DNA of 32,487 nucleotides from Paracoccaceae bacterium (GTDB taxonomy: Bacteria; Pseudomonadota; Alphaproteobacteria; Rhodobacterales; Rhodobacteraceae). The stretch is taken from the NCBI GenBank assembly GCA_947449875.1, contig CANFSY010000018.1, positions 1 through 32,487 on the forward strand, read 5' to 3'. Position numbers and translations under genes: made by a program. This document shows, piece after piece, positions 23,514-31,057 of this stretch (its first letter is position 1; each line of letters starts with the position of its first letter). Below the pieces are notes generated by a model. It saw only the letters and a program-made list of their open reading frames with translations. It did no database searches and had not been told where the DNA came from.

Positions 23514-24545
23514 CTAGGGTGCAATCGGCCACAAGATCGTTTGCAGCCCCCCCAGTTTGGAATTGCTGAGCTCGCCAAAGGGCGCGACAAATTCTGCCAG
23601 CGGCGGGGCGTAAAAGGTGGAAAGGTAGGCGCTGGACCATGCCAGTTCAAACCCCTGCACCTTGTCTGACCCGTCAAAGTAGCTTTGCTTGGCTTTGGCA
23701 AGGCGCGTGACCTCGGCAGGGTCGGCAAAGGCGGCCAGCGTAAAGCGGATGCTGCGGTGTAAACTGCCGTCACAGGCCGCAAACAGAGTATGACCCTCGC
23801 GCTGCAACAGCACCGCCGTTGGCACCAAAGCGGTCAGCGCGTGCAGCTGGTAGTGCAAGGCCAGACCCTTGCGCGCCATTTCCAGCGGCAGGCTACCGTC
23901 AGGGCTGGCGGTGCAGGCGACAAGGCGCACGCTGGCATCGGCCCAATCGATCATCGCCTGATCGCGCAGGGTCAGCCCAACCCGCGCGACCGCCAAAGCC
24001 GCCCACGCCCGCAGGTTGTTCTTTTGCGCATTGGGCGGGGCTTCGGTGTCAAAAAACACCATCGTGGCGCGCGCCAATTGGGCCAGCCATGCCTCGATCT
24101 GTTCGCGATCAGGGTCTTTGCCCACCATGGGCTTCACCTCGTCCCACGCAAAGGCAAGGCCCGCCAGCCGCGAGGGGGCCGACAGCTTGGCGTTGAGCGT
24201 CTCCAGTTGACCCAAAGCCCCCGCCTTGGCCCAAGCCGCCAGACCAGCATTGACGCAGTCAGCCGCAGCGGGATCGTGGGTTGAAAGGGCAGCATTTGCG
24301 GCAAGGATCATGGCCGTGATGAAATCGTCCAGCGGCTTGAGCTGGGCGTTCACCTCGGCATTGCTGGCGGTGTCAAAGGTCGAATGGCTTTTGCCGCCGC
24401 TGATATAACGGCTGCCGTGATCCAGTTTGATCACAGGCGCAGCCAAGGGCGGGCAGGCATAGGGCTTGGGCGTGTCTTGGCCCTGTGCAGGCAGACCGCG
24501 CAGGGTGGCGCAGGCCAAAAGGGCCCAGATCACAGCGCGGCTCAA
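23514..24545 (-). CDS. AlgL-like PL5-family protein with altered active site
   Basis: Encodes 343 residues resembling periplasmic alginate lyase AlgL (about 370 aa), which trims or clears mannuronate polymer during export. Shared features are a Sec signal, GSRYISGGKSHSTFD (family SKYxGSDxARATLN), a helical toroid with WAKAGAL, and GSLPLEMARKGLALHYQLHA (family GFLPNELKRRxRALAYHNYA). The catalytic motif NNHxYW is NNLRAW at 176-181, so the active-site His is Leu178 and the aromatic is lost. The family catalytic Tyr appears kept as Tyr232. Activity is doubtful, or the substrate differs. The start is taken as TTG 24545, overlapping the previous stop as TTGA and giving a proper signal peptide. It is last in the seven-gene operon. 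Confidence 0.72.
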   Translation of the reverse strand: MSRAVIWALLACATLRGLPAQGQDTPKPYACPPLAAPVIKLDHGSRYISGGKSHSTFDTASNAEVNAQLKPLDDFITAMILAANAALSTHDPAAADCVNAGLAAWAKAGALGQLETLNAKLSAPSRLAGLAFAWDEVKPMVGKDPDREQIEAWLAQLARATMVFFDTEAPPNAQKNNLRAWAALAVARVGLTLRDQAMIDWADASVRLVACTASPDGSLPLEMARKGLALHYQLHALTALVPTAVLLQREGHTLFAACDGSLHRSIRFTLAAFADPAEVTRLAKAKQSYFDGSDKVQGFELAWSSAYLSTFYAPPLAEFVAPFGELSNSKLGGLQTILWPIAP

Positions 24546-27301
24546 TTGGATACACCTTGCGTGGCCATGCGTGTGACCAGATCCATAGCCCCCGCGTCGC
24601 CGGCCTCTGCTGCGCGTTGCAACCACCTTTGGGCAAGGGGCTGCGACAGGGCAACACCCACCCCGAACGCATAGCTTTGCGACAAAAGCACCATCGCGGG
24701 GGCATCGCCCGCCTCGGCCGCCTGCCGCAGCCAATCGGTCGCGGCGGCGCGCTCTGCGGGTTTTGTGGCTGCCTCGGCAAGACGGCGGGCATGTTCGCGC
24801 ATGGCCGCAGGGTTGCCCGCCTCGGCCGCCTTTTGGTACAGCGCATCAAGATCAAGCCGCAGGCCGACTGTCACCGCAAGGGCCGGATTGCGGCGCGTCA
24901 GCTCGGCCAAAAGGTCAGGAAGGCCCACGGGGTCGCTGCGCGCGATCAAGGTCACGTACAAGTCGGCAGCGCGCGCGGCGTCATAATCCGGCGCGCCGCG
25001 CACCGCATAAAGGGCCAGCAGGCGCTGCACAGCGGTTTTGCTGCCCATGGCGTTGGATTTTTCATACAGGGCGGCGGCCATCGGCACGCCTTGGTGCCCC
25101 AGCAGCGCAAGTTGGGCATCGCCCAGCACGACCATCTGCCACGGATCATTGCCGGTCAGCTCTGCCGCGACAGCCAGCCAGCGGCGCGCTTGCCTGTCGT
25201 TGCCCAAGGTCGCCCAAACATTCGAAAACGCGATGGCTTCGGGAAAATCGCACCCCATCACCTCGGTCGCGCGGGCGCGGTAAAGGTCTTGTTGGGCCGG
25301 ATCGGTCAGAAAGGGCATCCCAAACAGCAAAGCGCTAAAGTCACCGCGCGCGGCGATCACTTTGGCATAGACCGCATAGGTTGCAGCGGCGGTTGGAAAG
25401 CGGGCAGGATCGGCGATTTGCAGCAAAGACATCGCAGCGCCCAAGCCTTGATCGGCCAAGGGCTCTAGCAAAGCCAAGGCTTGGGTGCGGTTGGCAAGGT
25501 CAGGCTGTTGCAGCAGCCCAGCGGCAAGTTTCATCGCAGCCCCCATATCGCCCATGCCAAGAGCCTTGCGAAACAGCGCAAACGCCGCCTCACGCGCGGC
25601 GGGTGTTTTGGCGCGCGACAAGTCGCGTTGGGCGATTGTGCTGGTGACAGCGGGAATGTCTGCAGCGGCGTTGACCCAATAGGCCGTGGCTGACGCGGGG
25701 GCATGCGTGCGGTCTAACACCGCCAGCATATCGGCCAAAGAGGTGGTCTGCCCCGCCAGCGCATGGCTTTGCAAAGCGGCCATTGTTTGCGGATCGGCTT
25801 TCAGGGTCAGGGCGTCCAGCTCGGCCGGGCTGATATCGGGCGCAGCTGCGCCAATCGAGGCATCTACCCCTTGCCAATAGGCCACCTCTCCAAGGTGGGG
25901 GGCATCGGGGGCTTTGCACAAAAGGGCGCTTTCGATGGCACTGACCGATCCCCCGTCGCCAAGGTTTGACACCAGTTGGATCAGCGGGTCGAGGGCTGCG
26001 TAAAACTGCGCGTCGGTTTGGGCTGTGCCCATCGCAGCATCGGCCAAAGCGCGCACGGCAGAGGGGTCTTGGCGTTTGGCCGCCTCCTCTAACAACGGGC
26101 GGGCTGCGGTTTGGCCCTGCCAGCGGCCTTGATCTTCCAAGATCATCTCGGCCTGTTTGGCAAAGGCCCAGCCGGGGGCGTTGGGTTGGGCCGTCAGGTG
26201 CTGCAACGTGGCGATGTACAACGGGCGCAGATCGGGCTGGGTGTTCAGGCGCGGTTCCAAAAAGTCGGCAAAGCGCACAAGGGCGGCGTGATCGCCCAAA
26301 GCGGCGGCGCGTTGGTACAAGGCCTGCGCCGCCGGAATGTCTTGGGGCGCAAGGGCCCCCACCTCAAGAATACGGCCCAGCGCCACCATGGCATAGGGCA
26401 GCCCGCCCTTGGCCGCTTGGTGCAGATAGGTCATCAACACCGCGTTGTCCTTGGTCACAAGCTCGGATTGCAAATGGTATTCCACCACCCGCCACGCCGA
26501 CACGGGGTCCCCCAGATCGGCGGCAAAACGGTACCACCGCAGCGCCATAGCATGATCAATCGTCACCGTGGTGCCCGCCGTATACTCGCGCGCAATGCGG
26601 GCGATCCGGTCGCAGATCAACGGGTCCATCTGGCCGACCAGCGCGCCAAAGGCCATGGTCACAGCCAGATCAGGCGGAATATCCCATCCCGCCGGCGATT
26701 GTCCGGCCAAGGTCAACCGCGTCAGGGCCAGCAGGGCATCAGCATTTCCCGCGTAGCCTGCCGACACCAGCAGGTCACCCGCCCGCACCGCGTCTTTTGC
26801 AATGCCTGTGCCGTCGCTCAAAAGGCCCGACAGCACAAACTGCGTGCGAGACGAGGTGTCGTCGGCATGGGCCAGCACTTTCGCCACCAGCCCCGCTTTG
26901 GCAAGATCTTGCAGGCGTCCGGTGGCAATCATCTGGCCAATGCGCGCCAAAAGCACGTCATCCGGCGTGAACTTGGGCGAGGCTTTCGCCAAAGCCAAGA
27001 TGGCCTTTTGGATCGTGTCATCCCAAGCCAGCGCGTCGATCTCGGCCAATCGGCGCAGGTCGCGGGTGATCAGGCCGGGGTCGCGCCCGCTCAGGCTTAG
27101 GCCGTCCCACTTGCGCCAGACGGCGGTCAGGTCGGCGTCCGGCGCACGGGCCTGACAGATCGGCTGCACCGCCATATCGGGGGGGGCAAAATCAAGCGTC
27201 AGGGTTTGAACGCTTTGCGCTGGCGCGGGGGGGGCCAGTGCCGCCCAGAGTGTGACAGCCCACAAGGTGACACCCCGGGCCGTCCATTTGAAACTGATCA
27301 T
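24542..27301 (-). CDS. large periplasmic Sel1/TPR-like repeat protein, AlgK-like
   Basis: Encodes 919 residues, about twice the length of Pseudomonas AlgK. A Sec signal (hydrophobic core, PPAPAQ near residue 29) has no lipobox cysteine, so it should be soluble in the periplasm rather than a lipoprotein. The body is an array of Sel1-like helical pairs. Clear examples are ALRWYRFAADLGDPVSAWRV (about 250), YQRAAALGDHAALVRFADF (about 330), YQKAAEAGNPAAMREHARRL and the last unit QRWLQRAAEAGDAGAMDLV (about 900). Such scaffolds guide polymer-export complexes in alginate and cellulose systems. Function here is inferred from operon context. The ATG at 27301 lies 18 bases after algF; the stop overlaps the AlgL-like gene. 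Confidence 0.75.
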   Translation of the reverse strand: MISFKWTARGVTLWAVTLWAALAPPAPAQSVQTLTLDFAPPDMAVQPICQARAPDADLTAVWRKWDGLSLSGRDPGLITRDLRRLAEIDALAWDDTIQKAILALAKASPKFTPDDVLLARIGQMIATGRLQDLAKAGLVAKVLAHADDTSSRTQFVLSGLLSDGTGIAKDAVRAGDLLVSAGYAGNADALLALTRLTLAGQSPAGWDIPPDLAVTMAFGALVGQMDPLICDRIARIAREYTAGTTVTIDHAMALRWYRFAADLGDPVSAWRVVEYHLQSELVTKDNAVLMTYLHQAAKGGLPYAMVALGRILEVGALAPQDIPAAQALYQRAAALGDHAALVRFADFLEPRLNTQPDLRPLYIATLQHLTAQPNAPGWAFAKQAEMILEDQGRWQGQTAARPLLEEAAKRQDPSAVRALADAAMGTAQTDAQFYAALDPLIQLVSNLGDGGSVSAIESALLCKAPDAPHLGEVAYWQGVDASIGAAAPDISPAELDALTLKADPQTMAALQSHALAGQTTSLADMLAVLDRTHAPASATAYWVNAAADIPAVTSTIAQRDLSRAKTPAAREAAFALFRKALGMGDMGAAMKLAAGLLQQPDLANRTQALALLEPLADQGLGAAMSLLQIADPARFPTAAATYAVYAKVIAARGDFSALLFGMPFLTDPAQQDLYRARATEVMGCDFPEAIAFSNVWATLGNDRQARRWLAVAAELTGNDPWQMVVLGDAQLALLGHQGVPMAAALYEKSNAMGSKTAVQRLLALYAVRGAPDYDAARAADLYVTLIARSDPVGLPDLLAELTRRNPALAVTVGLRLDLDALYQKAAEAGNPAAMREHARRLAEAATKPAERAAATDWLRQAAEAGDAPAMVLLSQSYAFGVGVALSQPLAQRWLQRAAEAGDAGAMDLVTRMATQGVSN

Positions 27302-27319
27302 TGGGTTCTCTTTTCCGGA

Positions 27320-27934
27320 CTATTTGGCGTAGGTGTTTTGCGTGGCATAGGCGGTGTAGGCCCCCGCACGGCCCGAAAAGACCACCGTCACACCCGCCCG
27401 CCGCGCCATCTTGATGGCGGGCAATTTGGCAAGGGTCTTGCCCGCATGCTGCACCTCAAAATCCAGCGTCAAGGGCGCTTTCAGCGTCACACGCCGAGAG
27501 GTGTCTGGGGCGATATCGCTAAGCGCCATGGCCGCGACGGCGGGCACATACAGATCAACCAGCGGCAGATCTGAATCGTTGTAAAAAACCAAATCCGCCT
27601 TGGCCGGGCTGATGGTGATCATGTCTTGCATCAGATGCAAGGCCCCGTCCGCCCCCGGCGCAAAGGTGTAAAAAGAGGCGGGGGCGATCTGGCCTTTGCC
27701 TTCAAGCCCGCCCAAGGCCACGACAATCGGGCCAGCGGCGACCTGCACAAAGGGCGAAACACCGCCTGCAAACCCGTCCAGCGTGATGCCGTTGATCACG
27801 GCCACCGTCTCGCCGGGGGCCACGATGCGCACGAAAGAGGCGTTCGGGTCGGCGGGGGCTTCGTACAGATCCTGCGCTGCGGCTTTCAGCGGCAGGGCGG
27901 CAAGGGCCAACAGAAGAAGAAATTTCGCGGTCAT
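27320..27934 (-). CDS. algF: alginate O-acetylation protein AlgF
   Basis: Encodes 204 residues: a signal peptide (MTAKFLLLLALAALPLKAAA) then AlgF-type beta-rich domains. The start of the mature protein, DLYEAPADPNASFVRIV, parallels LYGPxAPKGSAFVRV of AlgF, and the FYTFAPG and DLVFYNDSDLPLVDLYVP segments fit the later part. AlgF is a periplasmic adaptor of the acetylation complex with AlgI, AlgJ and AlgX. The ATG at 27934 overlaps the algX stop by ATGA and has AAAGGA upstream. Sequence identity to Pseudomonas AlgF appears low, so the assignment leans on layout and neighbours. Confidence 0.75.
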   Translation of the reverse strand: MTAKFLLLLALAALPLKAAAQDLYEAPADPNASFVRIVAPGETVAVINGITLDGFAGGVSPFVQVAAGPIVVALGGLEGKGQIAPASFYTFAPGADGALHLMQDMITISPAKADLVFYNDSDLPLVDLYVPAVAAMALSDIAPDTSRRVTLKAPLTLDFEVQHAGKTLAKLPAIKMARRAGVTVVFSGRAGAYTAYATQNTYAK

Positions 27935-29229
27935 GACGGGTCCTTTGCAAAATGGCATAGTGACAAGGTGGTGTCCGCACTGACCGGTTGATCGAAGGTC
28001 ACGGACAGGGTTTGCAAATCGGGCAGCCAGACGGTGCCCAGCGATTGGAAGAACCGCCCCGAGGCTTGGACCCGCGCGCCCCGTTCCATCACCGCCGTGC
28101 GGGGGATGCCCGTTTTGGTCAGAAAGTGAAACGCGGCGCGGCGCGCGACGTCGGTGCCCAGATCGGCAAGGGTCGCGCTATTTGGGTGCAAGGCCAGCCC
28201 GCGCAGATCAGCGGTCAGCGTGTTGGGGGCGGTCTGTTTTGCGGGCAAGCCTTGGGTGCAGGTGTTGCCCGACGCGGCAATCAACTCTTCCAGCGGGTCG
28301 GGGCCGAATTGGGCAAGGTTGTTGTAGATCGGGTTTTCCCAGATCAAAAAGCGCGGTCTGGCGGCGACAAAATCGCGCGAGATCATGTAAGACGTGATCG
28401 CGCCGAACTGGTTACCGCCGGTCACGGCATAATTCACCACCTCCAGCCCCGTCGTCTGCGACAAAGACCCCGCAAAATTGGCAAGCGACGCATCGGAAAA
28501 AGACGTGCCGACCAGCACAATCTGCGGGGCATGGTCGCCTGCAAAGATGTCTGTCTTGATCGCAGCATCATCCACCTTTGCCGTCACTTGGGTATGTGCT
28601 GCCACGCGGGGCAGTTCCAACTGGCAATTGCCTTGCAAGATGCGCCGCATGGTCGAGAACGAGTCCGTCACAGGCCCCAAGGTCGTGACATATGTGTCTT
28701 GCGGCATATCGGCATAAAACGGCTGGGCCTTGATCTGCACGGCAATCGCCTTGGCCGCCAACAGCGCCCCCGAAGCTGTCCAATGAAAATCGGTTTTGAA
28801 AAAGGGCGGGGTTGCGGGGTCGGCATGGGACAAAGCCGTCAGCAGGTCGGGGGCAAGGATGCCGTGTTTTGTCAGGCGGGCGATGGTGTCTTTGTACAAA
28901 AGGGTCGCGGTGGCACTGTCAAACTGGGTGTCTTTGGCTGCGGCGGGCAATTGCGCTGTCATCACCTCGCCCTTGGTGGGGACGGCGGCATAGATCAGTG
29001 TGGTGCCTTGATCGGCCAAAGCGGCCGACAGGGCCGCCAGACGTTCGATCACCGGATCTTCCACCGCGTGCAGCATCCGCAGATCGGCCAGCAAGCGAAA
29101 AAAGGTGCCGTCTGCCCCCTCGATCGAGGGTAAGGCGGATTGGGTGTCAGTAAACGCGCAGCCATAGGCCGAGGTTTGGGCTGCTGCAGGCGTGGCCAAA
29201 AGCAATGCAAGCGCAAGATAGGGGGTCAT
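27931..29229 (-). CDS. algX: AlgX-like SGNH acetyltransferase with C-terminal domain
   Basis: Encodes 432 residues with a cleavable signal (TPAAAQ near residue 18). The SGNH-like catalytic domain shows the DxH pair in KTDFHWTASGA (Asp147, His149) and the serine in GTSFSD (Ser243), matching the triad of AlgX. A C-terminal region of about 100 residues (about 330-432) sits where AlgX carries its carbohydrate-binding module. AlgX acetylates alginate in the periplasm. It is soluble, unlike the membrane-anchored AlgJ-like protein two genes upstream. It overlaps the Sel1 gene before it and algF after it by ATGA. Confidence 0.8.
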   Translation of the reverse strand: MTPYLALALLLATPAAAQTSAYGCAFTDTQSALPSIEGADGTFFRLLADLRMLHAVEDPVIERLAALSAALADQGTTLIYAAVPTKGEVMTAQLPAAAKDTQFDSATATLLYKDTIARLTKHGILAPDLLTALSHADPATPPFFKTDFHWTASGALLAAKAIAVQIKAQPFYADMPQDTYVTTLGPVTDSFSTMRRILQGNCQLELPRVAAHTQVTAKVDDAAIKTDIFAGDHAPQIVLVGTSFSDASLANFAGSLSQTTGLEVVNYAVTGGNQFGAITSYMISRDFVAARPRFLIWENPIYNNLAQFGPDPLEELIAASGNTCTQGLPAKQTAPNTLTADLRGLALHPNSATLADLGTDVARRAAFHFLTKTGIPRTAVMERGARVQASGRFFQSLGTVWLPDLQTLSVTFDQPVSADTTLSLCHFAKDPS

Positions 29230-29957
29230 GGCGCGTCCTTTGCGGCAAGGGGTGCGGGTGTGTCCAACAGACGCAGAAGATTAAGGGCGGTGACACGGGC
29301 CTGAAGGTTGGTGCCCTTGGCGGCAACCTTCAGGGCCGCGCGCGCGCCGGAATGGTCAAGGGCTGCATCAGCGGGGTCGGCAATCAGGGCCAAGGCCAGT
29401 TTCATCGCGGCGGCCGGATCGTTTTGGCCCGCCATAGCCAGAAAATGTTGCGCTTGGGGCAGGTCTTGGCCAAAGGGTGTGCCTTTGGCATACATCTGGC
29501 CCAAAGCTTGGGCGGCGCGGGCATTGCCGCTTTTGGCTTGAATGGTCAGGGCGTTCAGGCATTGCGTCAACAGGCGCGGGCCGTAGCGGTCGCCCTCGGC
29601 CACCAGCAGTTTGACAAGCGGCGCCACGGCAAAGGCCCGCCCTGTGTAGGCCGCGATGGCATAGTAATGCGCCGCAGCCCCCGCCTTGGCGGGCTTGGCA
29701 CTGGCCTGCAACACCTTGGCATAGCGATAGGCCGCAAGCCCGTCGCCAGCATCAGCCAAGGCGCGCAGCTGATCAGATGACATGTTTTGCCCCGTCACCA
29801 TGCTTTTGCGCGCGGCTTGCAGCGCAAGGCTGGGCAAATCGCGGGTTTGGGTGACTTTGTTGTCAAAGACAAAATCCACCGCGACAAGCTGGGCCGGGCA
29901 CGGCGTGGCCCCACCCAGCAGCGCGACAACCGACAAGAAGATAAGCGCCCTACCCAT
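29226..29957 (-). CDS. periplasmic Sel1-repeat protein of the alginate-type operon
   Basis: Encodes 243 residues with a signal peptide (MGRALIFLSVVALLGG, PCPAQ cut near 23). Helical pairs of Sel1 type follow: LAAYRYAKVLQASAKPAKAG, AHYYAIAAYTGRAFAVAPLV and ARAAQALGQMYAKGTPFGQD. The Cys in the PCPAQ stretch does not fit a lipobox well, so it is likely soluble. It lies between the AlgJ-like and AlgX-like genes, overlapping both (8 and 4 bases), so it is translated with them. A role as an assembly scaffold for the acetylation complex is inferred. The Pseudomonas alginate operon has no gene at this place. Confidence 0.65.
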   Translation of the reverse strand: MGRALIFLSVVALLGGATPCPAQLVAVDFVFDNKVTQTRDLPSLALQAARKSMVTGQNMSSDQLRALADAGDGLAAYRYAKVLQASAKPAKAGAAAHYYAIAAYTGRAFAVAPLVKLLVAEGDRYGPRLLTQCLNALTIQAKSGNARAAQALGQMYAKGTPFGQDLPQAQHFLAMAGQNDPAAAMKLALALIADPADAALDHSGARAALKVAAKGTNLQARVTALNLLRLLDTPAPLAAKDAP

Positions 29958-31050
29958 TTGACGCCACCACGCTTGGCGCAGCGCCTGAGATCGGGGGGGA
30001 AGGGTCCACCGTCTGCCACAGCTTGGGGTCGGTCAGATAGCGCACCGGAAACTCCCAGATGACCAATCGGGCGGGGGTCGCCTTAGATGCGTCGCTTTGC
30101 AGATAGGTTTGCATGGGGCGCACGGGGCCAAGGCCGACCTCCGCCAGATTTTGCACATCGCGCCCCAAAGCGCGGGTCAAGGCATCGCCAAAACCCCAAT
30201 CAGGATTGGCACTGTAACTGGTGCCGATCAGCACAATGTCCAAGGGCGCGTCAGCGAAGATATCGGCAGGGGCGGCGGTGGGTGTGATCTCGGTCACGGC
30301 GACTGTTTCGGGCAAAAGGCCCAACAGGGGGGCAAGATTGTCTTGGGTGACAAAGCGGATCAGATCGCCGGTTAAGGTTTTTTGCGTGACCTTGCCTGTG
30401 GTGTAGGTCAGCGCGCCGTGGGCCAGCTTGGCAGCAACAGCACCCGCCGTTAGCGCCGCGCCAAAGGGGGTCCAATGGGTGTCGGTGGCCAGAAAGACCG
30501 GCTGGCCCTGCCCGATCAACGCCGGACGCGGGTCAATCGTGGCGATGCCCGCCTGCGCGAGAAGGGTTAGGAACCTGTCATCCAGCTTGGCCATGGCGAC
30601 AGACAAGATCGGGTCGCGCACATGGGCCATTTCCACATCAATCTTGGCGGGCAAAGGCAGCAGCACCAACTGCGTGCCCTGCGCGGTGAGCCGCTTTTGC
30701 ACGTCTGCGATCTGCAAGATCGTGGCGTGCAGGGTGGCTTCGTCAGGCAAGGGGCGGGTTTCCTCGGTGGTGAAAAGCCAGCCGTCGCGGCCCACCAAGG
30801 CGCCTGTGCGCGCCTCTCCCAACACAGCATAACGCGCAGCGCCGATCAGCCCGAACGAGGGGGCAAAATGCGGCAAGGTGGTTTTATAGCGCTGTTCAAA
30901 CTCATGGGTTAACCCGCCCGCCAACAGATCGGCCTGTGGCAGCGTCAGCGCGGTTGGCGGGCCCATCAGAACAGACAGGTTGGCTGCGATGCCGTAGCCG
31001 AACAACAACACAGGCACCACAAGGCGGGCAGCTTGGAACAAAACACGCAT
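29950..31050 (-). CDS. algJ: AlgJ-like membrane-anchored SGNH acetyltransferase
   Basis: Encodes 366 residues. An N-terminal membrane anchor (LVVPVLLFGYGIAANLSVL) is followed by a periplasmic SGNH-like domain. It has GRDGWLF at 87-93, a family hallmark, and the DxHW motif TDTHWTPFGA (Asp190, His192) with the serine in GTSYS (Ser278). This is the AlgJ/AlgX (ALGX/ALGJ) fold. With no C-terminal binding domain and with an uncleaved anchor it is closer to AlgJ. It would take acetyl groups from AlgI. It starts 7 bases after the algI stop, with AGGTG upstream, and overlaps the Sel1 gene. Confidence 0.78.
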   Translation of the reverse strand: MRVLFQAARLVVPVLLFGYGIAANLSVLMGPPTALTLPQADLLAGGLTHEFEQRYKTTLPHFAPSFGLIGAARYAVLGEARTGALVGRDGWLFTTEETRPLPDEATLHATILQIADVQKRLTAQGTQLVLLPLPAKIDVEMAHVRDPILSVAMAKLDDRFLTLLAQAGIATIDPRPALIGQGQPVFLATDTHWTPFGAALTAGAVAAKLAHGALTYTTGKVTQKTLTGDLIRFVTQDNLAPLLGLLPETVAVTEITPTAAPADIFADAPLDIVLIGTSYSANPDWGFGDALTRALGRDVQNLAEVGLGPVRPMQTYLQSDASKATPARLVIWEFPVRYLTDPKLWQTVDPSPPISGAAPSVVASNG

Positions 31051-31057
31051 GAGGCAC

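Noticed and set aside
24485-29133. Several plus-strand frames of 190-380 codons opposite the alginate-type operon
   Set aside because: All are antisense to genes with signal peptides and family motifs; none has its own support.
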